Assembly (NCBI GenBank): GCA_900467185.1
Contig: UBPA01000023.1
Coordinates: forward strand, 186,001-250,000
From: Hyphomicrobiales bacterium
GTDB lineage: Bacteria; Pseudomonadota; Alphaproteobacteria; Rhizobiales; Rhizobiaceae
Reading direction: 5' to 3'
DNA: 64,000 nucleotides
This document shows positions 1-7,408 of this stretch, one piece after another (the first letter of the stretch is position 1; the number at the start of each line of letters is the position of its first letter). The notes under the pieces were generated by a model, which saw nothing but the letters and a program-made list of their open reading frames with translations, was not told the DNA's origin and made no database searches. Position numbers and translations under genes: made by a program.

Positions 1-109
1 GGAGCCCCGGCGGGAGATTCCGACCCGCGCCGATTCCTCCTCCATCGCCTATCGCCGCTGGCTGAAGGAAAAGGGCCTGCGCTTCGGCACCATTGCAGGG
101 GCAGGCTGA
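1..109 (+). CDS. C-terminal end of an unidentified protein (partial)
   Basis: Only the last 35 codons are inside the window, read in the frame that starts at base 2 and ends with TGA at 107-109. The tail is basic (a YRRWLKEKGLRFG stretch) and ends in a small glycine/alanine segment. I do not recognise the family. The stop is two bases before the ATG of the next gene, so it is probably the preceding member of the same operon as the molybdenum hydroxylase. Confidence 0.5.
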   Translation, partial: EPRREIPTRADSSSIAYRRWLKEKGLRFGTIAGAG

Positions 110-111
110 CG

Positions 112-3100
112 ATGGCCCCCCTGTCGTTCGACGTCCTGCACCCGGCCAGCGTCCGGGAGGCGCGCGATATGCTGCAGGGCGACGCGCGTCTCGTCGCCGG
201 CGGCACGGCGCTGCAGCTGGAATGGGCGCGCGGCCTGCCCAGGCCGGCACGGCTGATCGATCTCGGCCGCATTCCCGGCCTCAAGGGCATCACGGAAGAC
301 GCGGGGGGCCTGCGGATCGGGGCGCTGTCGCCGCTTGCTCGTCTCGCCGACAGCGCGCGTGTGGCGCAACACCTGCCGCTGCTGCAGGCCGCCGCCCGCA
401 GCGTGGCAGGGCCTGCGGTGCGCAACCTCGCCACGCTCGGCGGCAATATCGCCGGCCGCACCGGCTGCCTCCTGCCGGCGCTGCTGGCGCTGGACGCGGT
501 GCTGGAGATGACGGGCAGGGACGGGCACTTTCGCGAGCCCCTGTCCGACTGGCTCGCCCGCCCGGCCGACCCGACGGAGGTGCTGAAGGCGGTGCATCTG
601 CCGGTGCCGGATGCGCAGAGCCGCTGGACGCAGCGCAAGATCGGCCTGCGCGCCGCCTTCACCCCCAGCGTCATCGGCATTGCCGGCCGTCTCGCATGCC
701 GCGACGGCACCATCGTTTCGGCGCGGCTTGCGGTCGGCGGCGGTCTCGTCGTCCCGTGCAGGCTGTCTGCGATCGAGCGGCAGCTCGTGGGGCAGGAGGT
801 CGCCGGGGTGGACTGGCCGGCGCTGCGCACCGCGCTGATCGCCGCGATCGACGCGCCGGACGATGCGTTCCGGTCCGCGCGCTACCGGCGGATGGTCGCG
901 GCCAATGCGCTGGTGCGGGGCCTGCAGGATGCCGGAGGGGCCCGCGCGGCCGAGAGGCCGCCCGGGAGATCGGCGCAGGCGGACACACCGGCCACGCCCC
1001 CGGAGATCCGCCTGTCGCGCTCGGAGCAGGCGTCCCGCTGGCACGTCCGGCCCGATATGGACCCCAAGGTTTCCGGAATGCTGTCCTACCTCACCGACCG
1101 GCGGGAGGCGGGCATGCTGGTCGGGCGGATTCTGAGGGCCGGGCGCCCGCATGCGCGCATCCTGTCGATCGATACGCGCGCGGCCGAGGCGCTGCCGGGC
1201 GTCGCGGTGGTGGTCACGCACCGCGACATCGGCGGCGAGAACGCGTTCGGCATCGTGGTGCAGGATCAGCCGGCCTTCTGCTTCGACAGGGTGCGCCATG
1301 CCGGCGATCCCGTGGCCGCGGTCGCGGCCGTGGATGCGGCGACGGCCGAGGCGGCGCTGGCGCTGATCCGGGTGGACTATGAAGACTTGCCCATCGTGAC
1401 CGACCCCGAAGAAGCCCTGTCGGACACAGCCCCGGCGATCCATGCGGGCGGCAACCTGCAGCGGATACTGCATTTTTCGCGCGGGGATGTCGCGGCAGGC
1501 TTTGCGGCGGCGGCGCATGTCGTCGAGCGGCGCTACGAGACCTCGCGCCAGATGCACGGCTTCATGGAAACGGAAGGCGGCTTTGCGCGCGTCGAGCCGG
1601 ACGGAACGCTCGCCGTCTTCGTGGGCGGCCAGCACGGCGCGCGCGACCGGCTGCAGCTGGCGCGCATTCTCGGGCGTGCGGAAGACACGATCCGTGTCGT
1701 CACCAGCCCGACCGGCGGCGCCTTCGGCGGCAAGGACGAGCTGACGGTGCAGCCGGCGCTGGCCCTGCTGGCGATCACATCCGGCCGGCCGGTGCGCCTG
1801 CAGCTGTCGCGGGCCGAGTCGGTCGCCGCCGGGATCAAGCGCCATCCGATGATCATCCGCATGCGCACTGCCAGCGACGCCGCCGGACGCCTGATCGCGC
1901 AGGAGGTGGACCTGCTCGCCGATGCCGGCGCCTATGCCTCGCTCGGCCCCGGCGTGCTGGAAACCGCGCTCGAGCACGTGGCCGGCCCCTATGTGATCCC
2001 CCATGTTTCGACGCGCGGGCGCCTGGCCTATACCAATAACGGCGTCTGCGGCGCCTTTCGCGGTTTCGGCGCCAACCAGATGACCTATGCGATCGAATGC
2101 CAGATGGATGCGCTGGCGGACCTCTGCGGCCTGACGCCGGTGGAGATCCGCCGGCGCAACCTGCGGGCAAAAGGCTCACCCGGTTTTCTCGGCCAGACCG
2201 TCGCCCCGTCGGAGCGCCTTACGGATATGCTGGAGGCCGCCGCCGCGAGCCCGCTCTGGGACGGGCGCGCGGACGACGACGGCGACGGCGACGGCGACGA
2301 CGATGGCGAGGAGATGATCGGCACGGGCATGGCGCTGAACTATCAGGGCAACGGGCTCGGCTCGCTGGTGCCCGATCCGGCCGGCGGGCGCCTGCGTCTG
2401 CGCGCCGACGGGCGGATCGAAGCGGCCTACGGGCTGGACGAGATGGGGCAGGGGCTGCTCGCCTCCATCCAGGCGGCCGTGTCGGCCGAACTCGGCTGCG
2501 CCCGCGACGACATCCTGCCCGTCATCGGCGACACGGCGCTCGCCCCGGATTCCGGCTCGACCAGCGCCTCGCGCGGCGGCCATGTCGTCTGGCGCGCGGC
2601 GCGCCTGGCGGGACCGGACTTTTCCGCCCGGCTGACGGATGCCGCCGCAGGCCTGCTCGGCCGGCCCGCCGACGGGCTGAAACTCGCTCCCGGCGGCATC
2701 GCCGACCGGCGCAGCAACAGCGGCCGACTGCTCCTGCGCTTTTGCGACCTGGCCGAGGCGCTCGCCCCCGACGCCCGGCCCTCCGTCACGGTCGCCTTCG
2801 ACTTTCCGAAGACAGACCACACGGCCGGCAATGCCCGCTACATCTTCGCCTTCGGCGCCTGCATCGTGCGCGTGGCGGTGAGCCGGGTCACGGGCATGGT
2901 CCGCGTCCTCGACATCCACCAGCACACGGCGGCAGGCCCGGTTCTCGACGTCGCCGCCTATCTCGGGCAGATGGAGGGCGGGGCGATCCAGGGGCTGGGC
3001 TTCACCCTGACCGAGCACGCGCGGATGGCGGACGGCGCCTATCTGACGGCCAATCTCGACACCTACATGCTGCCCGGCATCCGCGATACGGCGCGCCGCC

Positions 3101-3288
3101 TGTCGGTCTTCGCGCTGGAAGGGCTGGACGACGGCGACGGCCTTGGCCCGCGCGGCGCCGGCGAACTCGGGATCGGCGCGATTACCCCGGCGATCGCCAA
3201 CGCCGTCGGCAGGGCCATCGGCCACACGCCGCTGAGCCTGCCCTTCTGCCCGGAAGCGCTTCTCGATGCGATCGGAGCACGCCCATGA
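112..3288 (+). CDS. Molybdenum hydroxylase, fused FAD-binding and molybdopterin-binding subunits
   Basis: A 1058-residue protein of the xanthine dehydrogenase / CO dehydrogenase family, expected to hydroxylate a heterocycle or oxidise an aldehyde in the cytoplasm. Residues about 1-285 match the FAD subunit (CoxM type), with flavin loops VAGGTALQLEW (28-38) and TLGGNIAGRTG (108-118). From about 290 the molybdopterin subunit (CoxL/XdhB type) follows, with FGGKDE, an AFRGFGANQ motif and the probable catalytic glutamate E1018 in GAGELGIG. Both domains are near full length, so this is a true fusion; the family usually keeps these as separate chains or links FAD to 2Fe-2S. An acidic stretch of Asp/Gly/Glu occupies residues 721-734. 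The stop overlaps the start of the 2Fe-2S gene (ATGA). The substrate cannot be read from sequence; the aldehyde dehydrogenase next door suggests a carbonyl compound on the route. Confidence 0.9.
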   Translation: MAPLSFDVLHPASVREARDMLQGDARLVAGGTALQLEWARGLPRPARLIDLGRIPGLKGITEDAGGLRIGALSPLARLADSARVAQHLPLLQAAARSVAGPAVRNLATLGGNIAGRTGCLLPALLALDAVLEMTGRDGHFREPLSDWLARPADPTEVLKAVHLPVPDAQSRWTQRKIGLRAAFTPSVIGIAGRLACRDGTIVSARLAVGGGLVVPCRLSAIERQLVGQEVAGVDWPALRTALIAAIDAPDDAFRSARYRRMVAANALVRGLQDAGGARAAERPPGRSAQADTPATPPEIRLSRSEQASRWHVRPDMDPKVSGMLSYLTDRREAGMLVGRILRAGRPHARILSIDTRAAEALPGVAVVVTHRDIGGENAFGIVVQDQPAFCFDRVRHAGDPVAAVAAVDAATAEAALALIRVDYEDLPIVTDPEEALSDTAPAIHAGGNLQRILHFSRGDVAAGFAAAAHVVERRYETSRQMHGFMETEGGFARVEPDGTLAVFVGGQHGARDRLQLARILGRAEDTIRVVTSPTGGAFGGKDELTVQPALALLAITSGRPVRLQLSRAESVAAGIKRHPMIIRMRTASDAAGRLIAQEVDLLADAGAYASLGPGVLETALEHVAGPYVIPHVSTRGRLAYTNNGVCGAFRGFGANQMTYAIECQMDALADLCGLTPVEIRRRNLRAKGSPGFLGQTVAPSERLTDMLEAAAASPLWDGRADDDGDGDGDDDGEEMIGTGMALNYQGNGLGSLVPDPAGGRLRLRADGRIEAAYGLDEMGQGLLASIQAAVSAELGCARDDILPVIGDTALAPDSGSTSASRGGHVVWRAARLAGPDFSARLTDAAAGLLGRPADGLKLAPGGIADRRSNSGRLLLRFCDLAEALAPDARPSVTVAFDFPKTDHTAGNARYIFAFGACIVRVAVSRVTGMVRVLDIHQHTAAGPVLDVAAYLGQMEGGAIQGLGFTLTEHARMADGAYLTANLDTYMLPGIRDTARRLSVFALEGLDDGDGLGPRGAGELGIGAITPAIANAVGRAIGHTPLSLPFCPEALLDAIGARP

Positions 3289-3803
3289 GCCCCGTCGCCT
3301 TCCGCCTCGATGGCGAAGCGCTGTCCATCGCCGTGCCGGCCGAGACGCGGCTGTCGGAGATCCTGCGCGACCGGTGTCTGCGCACGGCGACCAAGGTCGC
3401 CTGCGGCATCGGGCGTTGCGGCGCCTGCACGGTGATGATGAACGGCGAGGCCGTCAATGCCTGCCTCGTCATGGCCTGGCAGATCGAGGGCGCCGAGATC
3501 GTTTCGCCGGAGGGGCTCGACGCCTTCGGGACCGCCCGCATCGTCAAGGCGGCGCTCATCGCGGAAAACGCCTTCCAGTGCGGCTATTGCGCCCCCGGCA
3601 TCGTGATGGCGCTGACCGCGCTGTTTCTCAGCCACCGTCAGGCGGGGGAAGCGGAGATTCTGTCGGCGCTGGAGGGCAATCTCTGTCGCTGTACCGGCTA
3701 TCATTCCATCCTGCGCGGCGCGCTTGCCGCCGCCAACCGCCTGCGCGACGGCGCGGCAGGCGAGACCGGAGATCCCCATGACGCTAATCCTTCGTCCCTT
3801 TAA
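3285..3803 (+). CDS. 2Fe-2S subunit of molybdenum hydroxylase
   Basis: A 172-residue CoxS/XdhC-type iron-sulfur subunit that passes electrons from the molybdenum site to FAD. The plant-type cluster ligands are C40, C45, C48 and C60, and the second cluster ligands C99, C102, C134 and C136 (CGYC and CRC motifs). Length is normal for the family, with a short polar C-terminal tail after residue 155. The ATG at 3285 overlaps the stop of the preceding fused subunit by four bases, which argues for translational coupling and decides the start, since the open frame extends upstream only as antisense-like noise. Its last 26 bases overlap the start of the aldehyde dehydrogenase. Confidence 0.93.
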   Translation: MSPVAFRLDGEALSIAVPAETRLSEILRDRCLRTATKVACGIGRCGACTVMMNGEAVNACLVMAWQIEGAEIVSPEGLDAFGTARIVKAALIAENAFQCGYCAPGIVMALTALFLSHRQAGEAEILSALEGNLCRCTGYHSILRGALAAANRLRDGAAGETGDPHDANPSSL

Positions 3804-5292
3804 GCCCGAAACCGCGGGCGCCCAGGCCTTTCTGTCGGTGCCGCGCAAACGCCTGCTGATCGGCGGCGCCTGGGTGGAGGCGGCCGGCGGCGCGACGTTC
3901 TCGACCCACGATCCGGCCACCGGCGAGCCTCTGGCGGAGCTCGGCGAAGCGACGGCCGCGGACGTGGATGCGGCCGTCGCGGCCGCGCGCGCCGCCTTTA
4001 AAAGCGACGTCTGGCGCGGCATGACGCCGTCGGCCCGCGCAAGACTGCTCTGGCGGATCGCCGACCGGATCGAGGCGCAGGCGGATGCTCTGGCGGAGCT
4101 CGAGACGCTCGACCAGGGCAAGTCGCTGAAGACCGGCCGCTTCGGCGAGATCCCGGCCGCGGCCGAACAGTTCCGATATTTCGCGGGCTTCGCCACCAAG
4201 ATCCTCGGCACCACCATTCCCACCTCGATTGCCTACCAGCCGCCGGGCAAAACGATCTTCGCCTATACGACGCGCGAGCCGATCGGCGTGGTGGCGGCGA
4301 TTACGCCGTGGAATTCGCCGCTGCTGATGGCGGCGATGAAGCTGGCGCCGGCCCTTGCCGCCGGCTGCACCGTGGTGCTGAAGCCGGCCGAGGAAACCTC
4401 GCTCACCGCCCTTCGCCTCGGCGAACTGATGATCGAGGCGGGACTGCCGGCCGGGGTCGTCAACATCGTCACCGGCTCCGGGGCGGTCGCGGGGGCCGCA
4501 CTCGCCGCCCATCCGGACGTCGACAAGGTCGCCTTCACCGGCTCGACCGAGGTCGGCAAGCTGATCGTGGGCGCCGCGCGCGGCAATCTGAAGAAGCTGA
4601 CGCTCGAACTCGGCGGCAAGTCGCCGGCCATCGTGCTGGCGGACGCCGACATGGACCTGGCCGTCCCAGGCATCGCCCGCGGCATTTTCGCCAATGCCGG
4701 GCAGGTCTGCGTCGCCGGTTCGCGCGTTTATGCGCACCGCTCCGTCTACGACCGGCTGGTCGAGGGGCTGGCGCGCGAGGCGGGCAGGCTGCGCCTCGGC
4801 CACGGCCTCGATCCGCAGACCGATCTCGGGCCGCTGGTCAACCGCAAACAGGCCGACCGGGTGGCGCAGTACGTCCGGACAGGCGTGTCCGAAGGCGCGG
4901 AGATCGTCGCGGGCGGGTTGCAGGACGGCGAGCAGCAGACCTTCTACACCCCGACCGTCGTCACCGGCGCGCGCGCGGACATGGCCCTGATGCGCGAGGA
5001 GATCTTTGGCCCTGTCGTGGCCGTCACGCCCTTCGACGAGGCGAGCGAGGCGCTCGCCTTCGCAAATGATTCGCCCTACGGCCTTGCCGCCAGCGTCTGG
5101 ACCGCTGAGCTCAGCGCTGCCCACCGCCTGTCGGCCGCCATCCGCGCCGGCACGGTCTGGATCAACTGCCATTCCTATTTCTCGCCCGAACTGCCCAAGG
5201 GCGGCCACAAGCAATCCGGCTGGGGCTACGAAAACGGCGCGCCGGGACTGGAGAACTATCTGGAGACGAAGACGGTGTGCGCCGTGGTGTGA
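3778..5292 (+). CDS. NAD(P)-dependent aldehyde dehydrogenase
   Basis: A 504-residue class-3-fold aldehyde dehydrogenase that should oxidise an aldehyde to the carboxylate with NAD(P). Visible are the cofactor-binding stretch ITPWNSPL, the general base E277 in LELGGKSP, the nucleophile C311 in NAGQVCVAGS, and the EIFGPV motif. The ATG at 3778 lies 6-7 bases after GGAG and overlaps the 2Fe-2S gene, so I prefer it to the in-frame upstream ATG at 3724, which would overlap much further. Being in the same operon as a molybdenum hydroxylase, it probably acts on the same catabolic route, for example on an aldehyde formed after ring opening. The specific substrate is unknown. Confidence 0.93.
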   Translation: MTLILRPFKPETAGAQAFLSVPRKRLLIGGAWVEAAGGATFSTHDPATGEPLAELGEATAADVDAAVAAARAAFKSDVWRGMTPSARARLLWRIADRIEAQADALAELETLDQGKSLKTGRFGEIPAAAEQFRYFAGFATKILGTTIPTSIAYQPPGKTIFAYTTREPIGVVAAITPWNSPLLMAAMKLAPALAAGCTVVLKPAEETSLTALRLGELMIEAGLPAGVVNIVTGSGAVAGAALAAHPDVDKVAFTGSTEVGKLIVGAARGNLKKLTLELGGKSPAIVLADADMDLAVPGIARGIFANAGQVCVAGSRVYAHRSVYDRLVEGLAREAGRLRLGHGLDPQTDLGPLVNRKQADRVAQYVRTGVSEGAEIVAGGLQDGEQQTFYTPTVVTGARADMALMREEIFGPVVAVTPFDEASEALAFANDSPYGLAASVWTAELSAAHRLSAAIRAGTVWINCHSYFSPELPKGGHKQSGWGYENGAPGLENYLETKTVCAVV

Positions 5293-5454
5293 CGCCACGG
5301 CGCCTGCGCGCCCTTCGTTCGATGTCCATGCCCGATGTCAATGACACCGTCGCCGATCCACACGAGCCGGCCTGCGGCCTCCTCCGGGAGGGGCGTCGCG
5401 CCGACGAGGAACGCGGCGCCACGGACGGGCCCGGCAAGCCGGTTGCGCCCGTGT

Positions 5455-5760
5455 TTTCGCGCCCGCCTGGCCGGCGGACAGGGCCGTCGCCGTCCCCCAG
5501 ACGAGGAGGCCGGTGGCGCTGTAGCCGGCGCCCAGCATCGACACTCCGCGCCATCCCCCCTGGGCATAGGCGATCGTGGACATGATGCCGCCGACCGCAC
5601 TGCCGATCGCTTAGAACACGATATAGCCCTCGACGATGCGGCTGCTTGCCTGCGGATGGCGCGCGAGAATGACGCTCTGGTTCGTCACGTGAACGGCCTG
5701 CACGCAGAGATCGAGCAGGACAACGCCCGCGAGGAACAGGCACCGGCCGGTTGCCCTCCC
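5455..5760 (-). pseudogene. Remnant of an MFS transporter (C-terminal part)
   Basis: Read on the minus strand, the region encodes LLDLCVQAVHVTNQSVI, then RIVEGYIVF, a TAA at 5611-5613, and on in the same frame to AIGSAVGGIMSTIAYAQGG and WRGVSMLGAGYSATGLLVWG. This order is typical of the last third of drug-efflux-type MFS carriers, where the stop falls at a position usually holding an aromatic residue. No upstream two thirds of the transporter is present; sequence beyond about 5760 is unrelated. The frame runs on past the family's natural end to a stop near 5338. I regard it as a decayed fragment. The surrounding 5293-5454 holds nothing else I can recognise. Confidence 0.65.
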
Positions 5761-5823
5761 ATCCCCTCCCGGATCGATCGCAGCCAGCCGTTCCCCTCTG
5801 GCGGTTCATCCTTCACGCCTTAA

Positions 5824-5853
5824 GGCCGCGGGTCACCCTGCGGCCCTTTTTTT
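5824..5853 (+). terminator. Rho-independent terminator
   Basis: GGCCGC (5824-5829) pairs with GCGGCC (5840-5845), with GGG/CCC continuing the stem inside, followed by seven T from 5847. An almost identical terminator lies at 37870-37898 in the same position ahead of the intact sister gene. Confidence 0.75.
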
Positions 5854-5922
5854 AAGGGACAGCGAGAGCCGGCGCCGGGCAGGGGCCTGGACGTCGAGGA
5901 ACACATCAATCAGGAGGGTGGC

Positions 5923-6330
5923 ATGGTGACGGCGAACTCTGGACGGATGCCGAGGCCGAAGCGGACCCGCGGGTGCAGGCCGTGTTTGCGGATATCCGCG
6001 CCGTGCGCGGCTCGGATGTCGTCAACAATTTCTGGCGCGGGCTCGCCAACGATCCGGCCACGCTGGAGCGGACCTGAAACAGCCTGAAAGCGGTGATGGT
6101 CGCCCCTCGGCGCTCGATCCGCTGACGAAGGGGTTCATCTATATCGCCGTTTCGGTGGCCAGCGGCGGCAGCGACTGCATCCACTCCCATACGGCAGCAG
6201 CGCGCGCCAAGGGCATGACGGAGGCGCACTATGGCGATCTCCTTGCCGTGATCGGCATGGCATCCCAAACCAACCGCCTCATCACCGCCCTCGGCATTCC
6301 ATCGACCTTGCTTTCGAGGTGACCGGGTGA
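5923..6330 (+). pseudogene. Broken AhpD/carboxymuconolactone decarboxylase-like gene
   Basis: A degenerate paralogue of the intact gene at 37961-38371. The start and Shine-Dalgarno AGGAGG survive, but one base is missing within the first codons, the conserved Trp codon after the second helix is TGA (GAGCGGACCTGAAACAGC), another base is lost in the following segment, and the region matching the last dozen codons is scrambled. The CxxC redox pair of the intact copy (CSYC) reads GSDC here, so the first cysteine is also lost. All lesions point to relaxed selection after duplication. It cannot yield a functional peroxidase. Confidence 0.85.
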
Positions 6331-6522
6331 TCCCGGCGGTATGTTTCGTGCGGGGGGCCGGCAACGAACTCAAGGCCTGCGGTGCACGGCGTTTCCCTCT
6401 GCACGGGTTTCGCTGCCGAGCCGTTTGCTTGACGAGGTCCTGTAGCCTTCGAAATCTGGCGTGACTATGCCCTGCAACACGGACATGGTCTCGCGACGAG
6501 ATACGACATTGTCGCATTATTC

Positions 6523-6534
6523 TAATACCAGTAT
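6523..6534. promoter_or_regulatory. Candidate GntR operator upstream of gntR
   Basis: The sequence TAATACCAGTAT contains the palindrome ATAC-CA-GTAT, about 60 bases ahead of the regulator start. TAATACCAGT recurs at 7338-7347 directly ahead of the NanE-NanK gene. HutC-type amino-sugar regulators bind palindromes with TGGT/ACCA halves, so the repeated motif is a reasonable operator candidate; binding is inferred only. Confidence 0.4.
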
Positions 6535-6593
6535 AGCTCCAGAAAATTTTTTGAGGCCAGGTATCGGTCACTTGCGCAAGATGAGGGAACAAG

Positions 6594-7340
6594 ATGGGCG
6601 AAGATTTGCTCGGGTCGATTGGGAGAGAGTTGCAGGCAGCGCCTCAAGGACAGCCGCTCTACAAACGACTGAAGACGGCGATCGAAGCCGTCATCCGCGC
6701 AAATACGGTCAAGGCCGGCGCTCTCCTGCCGGGCGAGCGAACGCTCGCGGACGCCCTGTCGCTGTCCCGCGTCACGGTCCGCAAGGCGCTCGCGCTTCTG
6801 GAGGAGGAACGGTTGCTCAATCGCCGTCACGGGTTCCGGACGGAAATCGGATCGCGCGTCGAGAAATCCCTCTCTACCCTGACCAGCTTCTCCGAGGACA
6901 TTGTCGCACGGGGCCTCGTGCCCGGTTGCATATGGCTTTCCAAGGAGATAGGCCGGCCGTCACCCGCTGAGATGATGGCGCTGGGCGTTGCGGGCAACAG
7001 CCAGATCCTGCGCATGAAGCGCATCAGGACGGCCGACGACGTCGCCATCGCGGTGGAGACCTCGACGGTTCCCATCCGGTTTATTCCCTCGGGCGACATG
7101 GTGGGCGCCTCGCTCTACGAGACGCTGGAAGCCCGTGGCTTCCTGCCGCAACGCGCCGTTCAACGCATGCGCTCGCGCGGTGCATCCGCGCAGGATGCCA
7201 TGCACCTCCACTGCGAGGTGGGGGCGCCGCTGCTGATGACGGAGCGCCGGTGCTTCCTGGCCGACGGGCAGATCGTCGAGTTTTGCGAGACCCGCTACAA
7301 GGGCGAGGTCTATGACTTCGTGTTCGAATTGCAGAGATAA
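6594..7340 (+). CDS. GntR/HutC-family transcriptional regulator
   Basis: A 248-residue regulator. Residues about 20-90 form the GntR winged helix (LLPGERTLADALSLSRVTVRKALALLEEE), and about 100-245 the UTRA effector-binding domain that senses phosphorylated sugars or related ligands in this family. The ATG follows gagggaacaag, a weak Shine-Dalgarno. The gene lies directly upstream of and co-directional with the NanE-NanK fusion, so it most likely controls that amino-sugar operon and itself, perhaps through the TAATACCAGT repeats on both sides of the gene. The predicted ligand would be an amino-sugar phosphate such as ManNAc-6-P or GlcNAc-6-P; this is inference from context. Confidence 0.9.
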   Translation: MGEDLLGSIGRELQAAPQGQPLYKRLKTAIEAVIRANTVKAGALLPGERTLADALSLSRVTVRKALALLEEERLLNRRHGFRTEIGSRVEKSLSTLTSFSEDIVARGLVPGCIWLSKEIGRPSPAEMMALGVAGNSQILRMKRIRTADDVAIAVETSTVPIRFIPSGDMVGASLYETLEARGFLPQRAVQRMRSRGASAQDAMHLHCEVGAPLLMTERRCFLADGQIVEFCETRYKGEVYDFVFELQR

Positions 7341-7347
7341 TACCAGT
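7338..7347. promoter_or_regulatory. Second copy of the TAATACCAGT motif
   Basis: It overlaps the stop codon of the GntR gene and lies about 60 bases before the NanE-NanK start, repeating ten bases found upstream of gntR at 6523. The right half of the palindrome is degenerate here (AGTTCG). Suggested operator, not proven. Confidence 0.35.
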
Positions 7348-7408
7348 TCGTCGCTGGTTGCCATCTGGTCTTTTCCGATTATCGTGAGGCTGAACCGGAG
7401 TGTCGCGT

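Larger units (their letters stand above)
5767..6330 (+). repeat. Decayed copy of a duplicated terminator-plus-AhpD unit
   Basis: This segment matches 37813-38371 over most of its length: the same lead sequence (tcccggatcgatcgcagcc), the same hairpin terminator, and the same AhpD-like gene, with scattered substitutions and small indels. The segment between hairpin and gene (about 5854-5905) is the part that does not match. Confidence 0.85.

Noticed and set aside
49-2004. A 651-codon open frame on the minus strand opposite the molybdenum hydroxylase
   Set aside because: It is a composition shadow: rich in Arg, Gly, Ala and His, no recognisable domain, and fully antisense to a gene with clear cofactor motifs. 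Similar long shadows lie opposite most GC-rich genes here.
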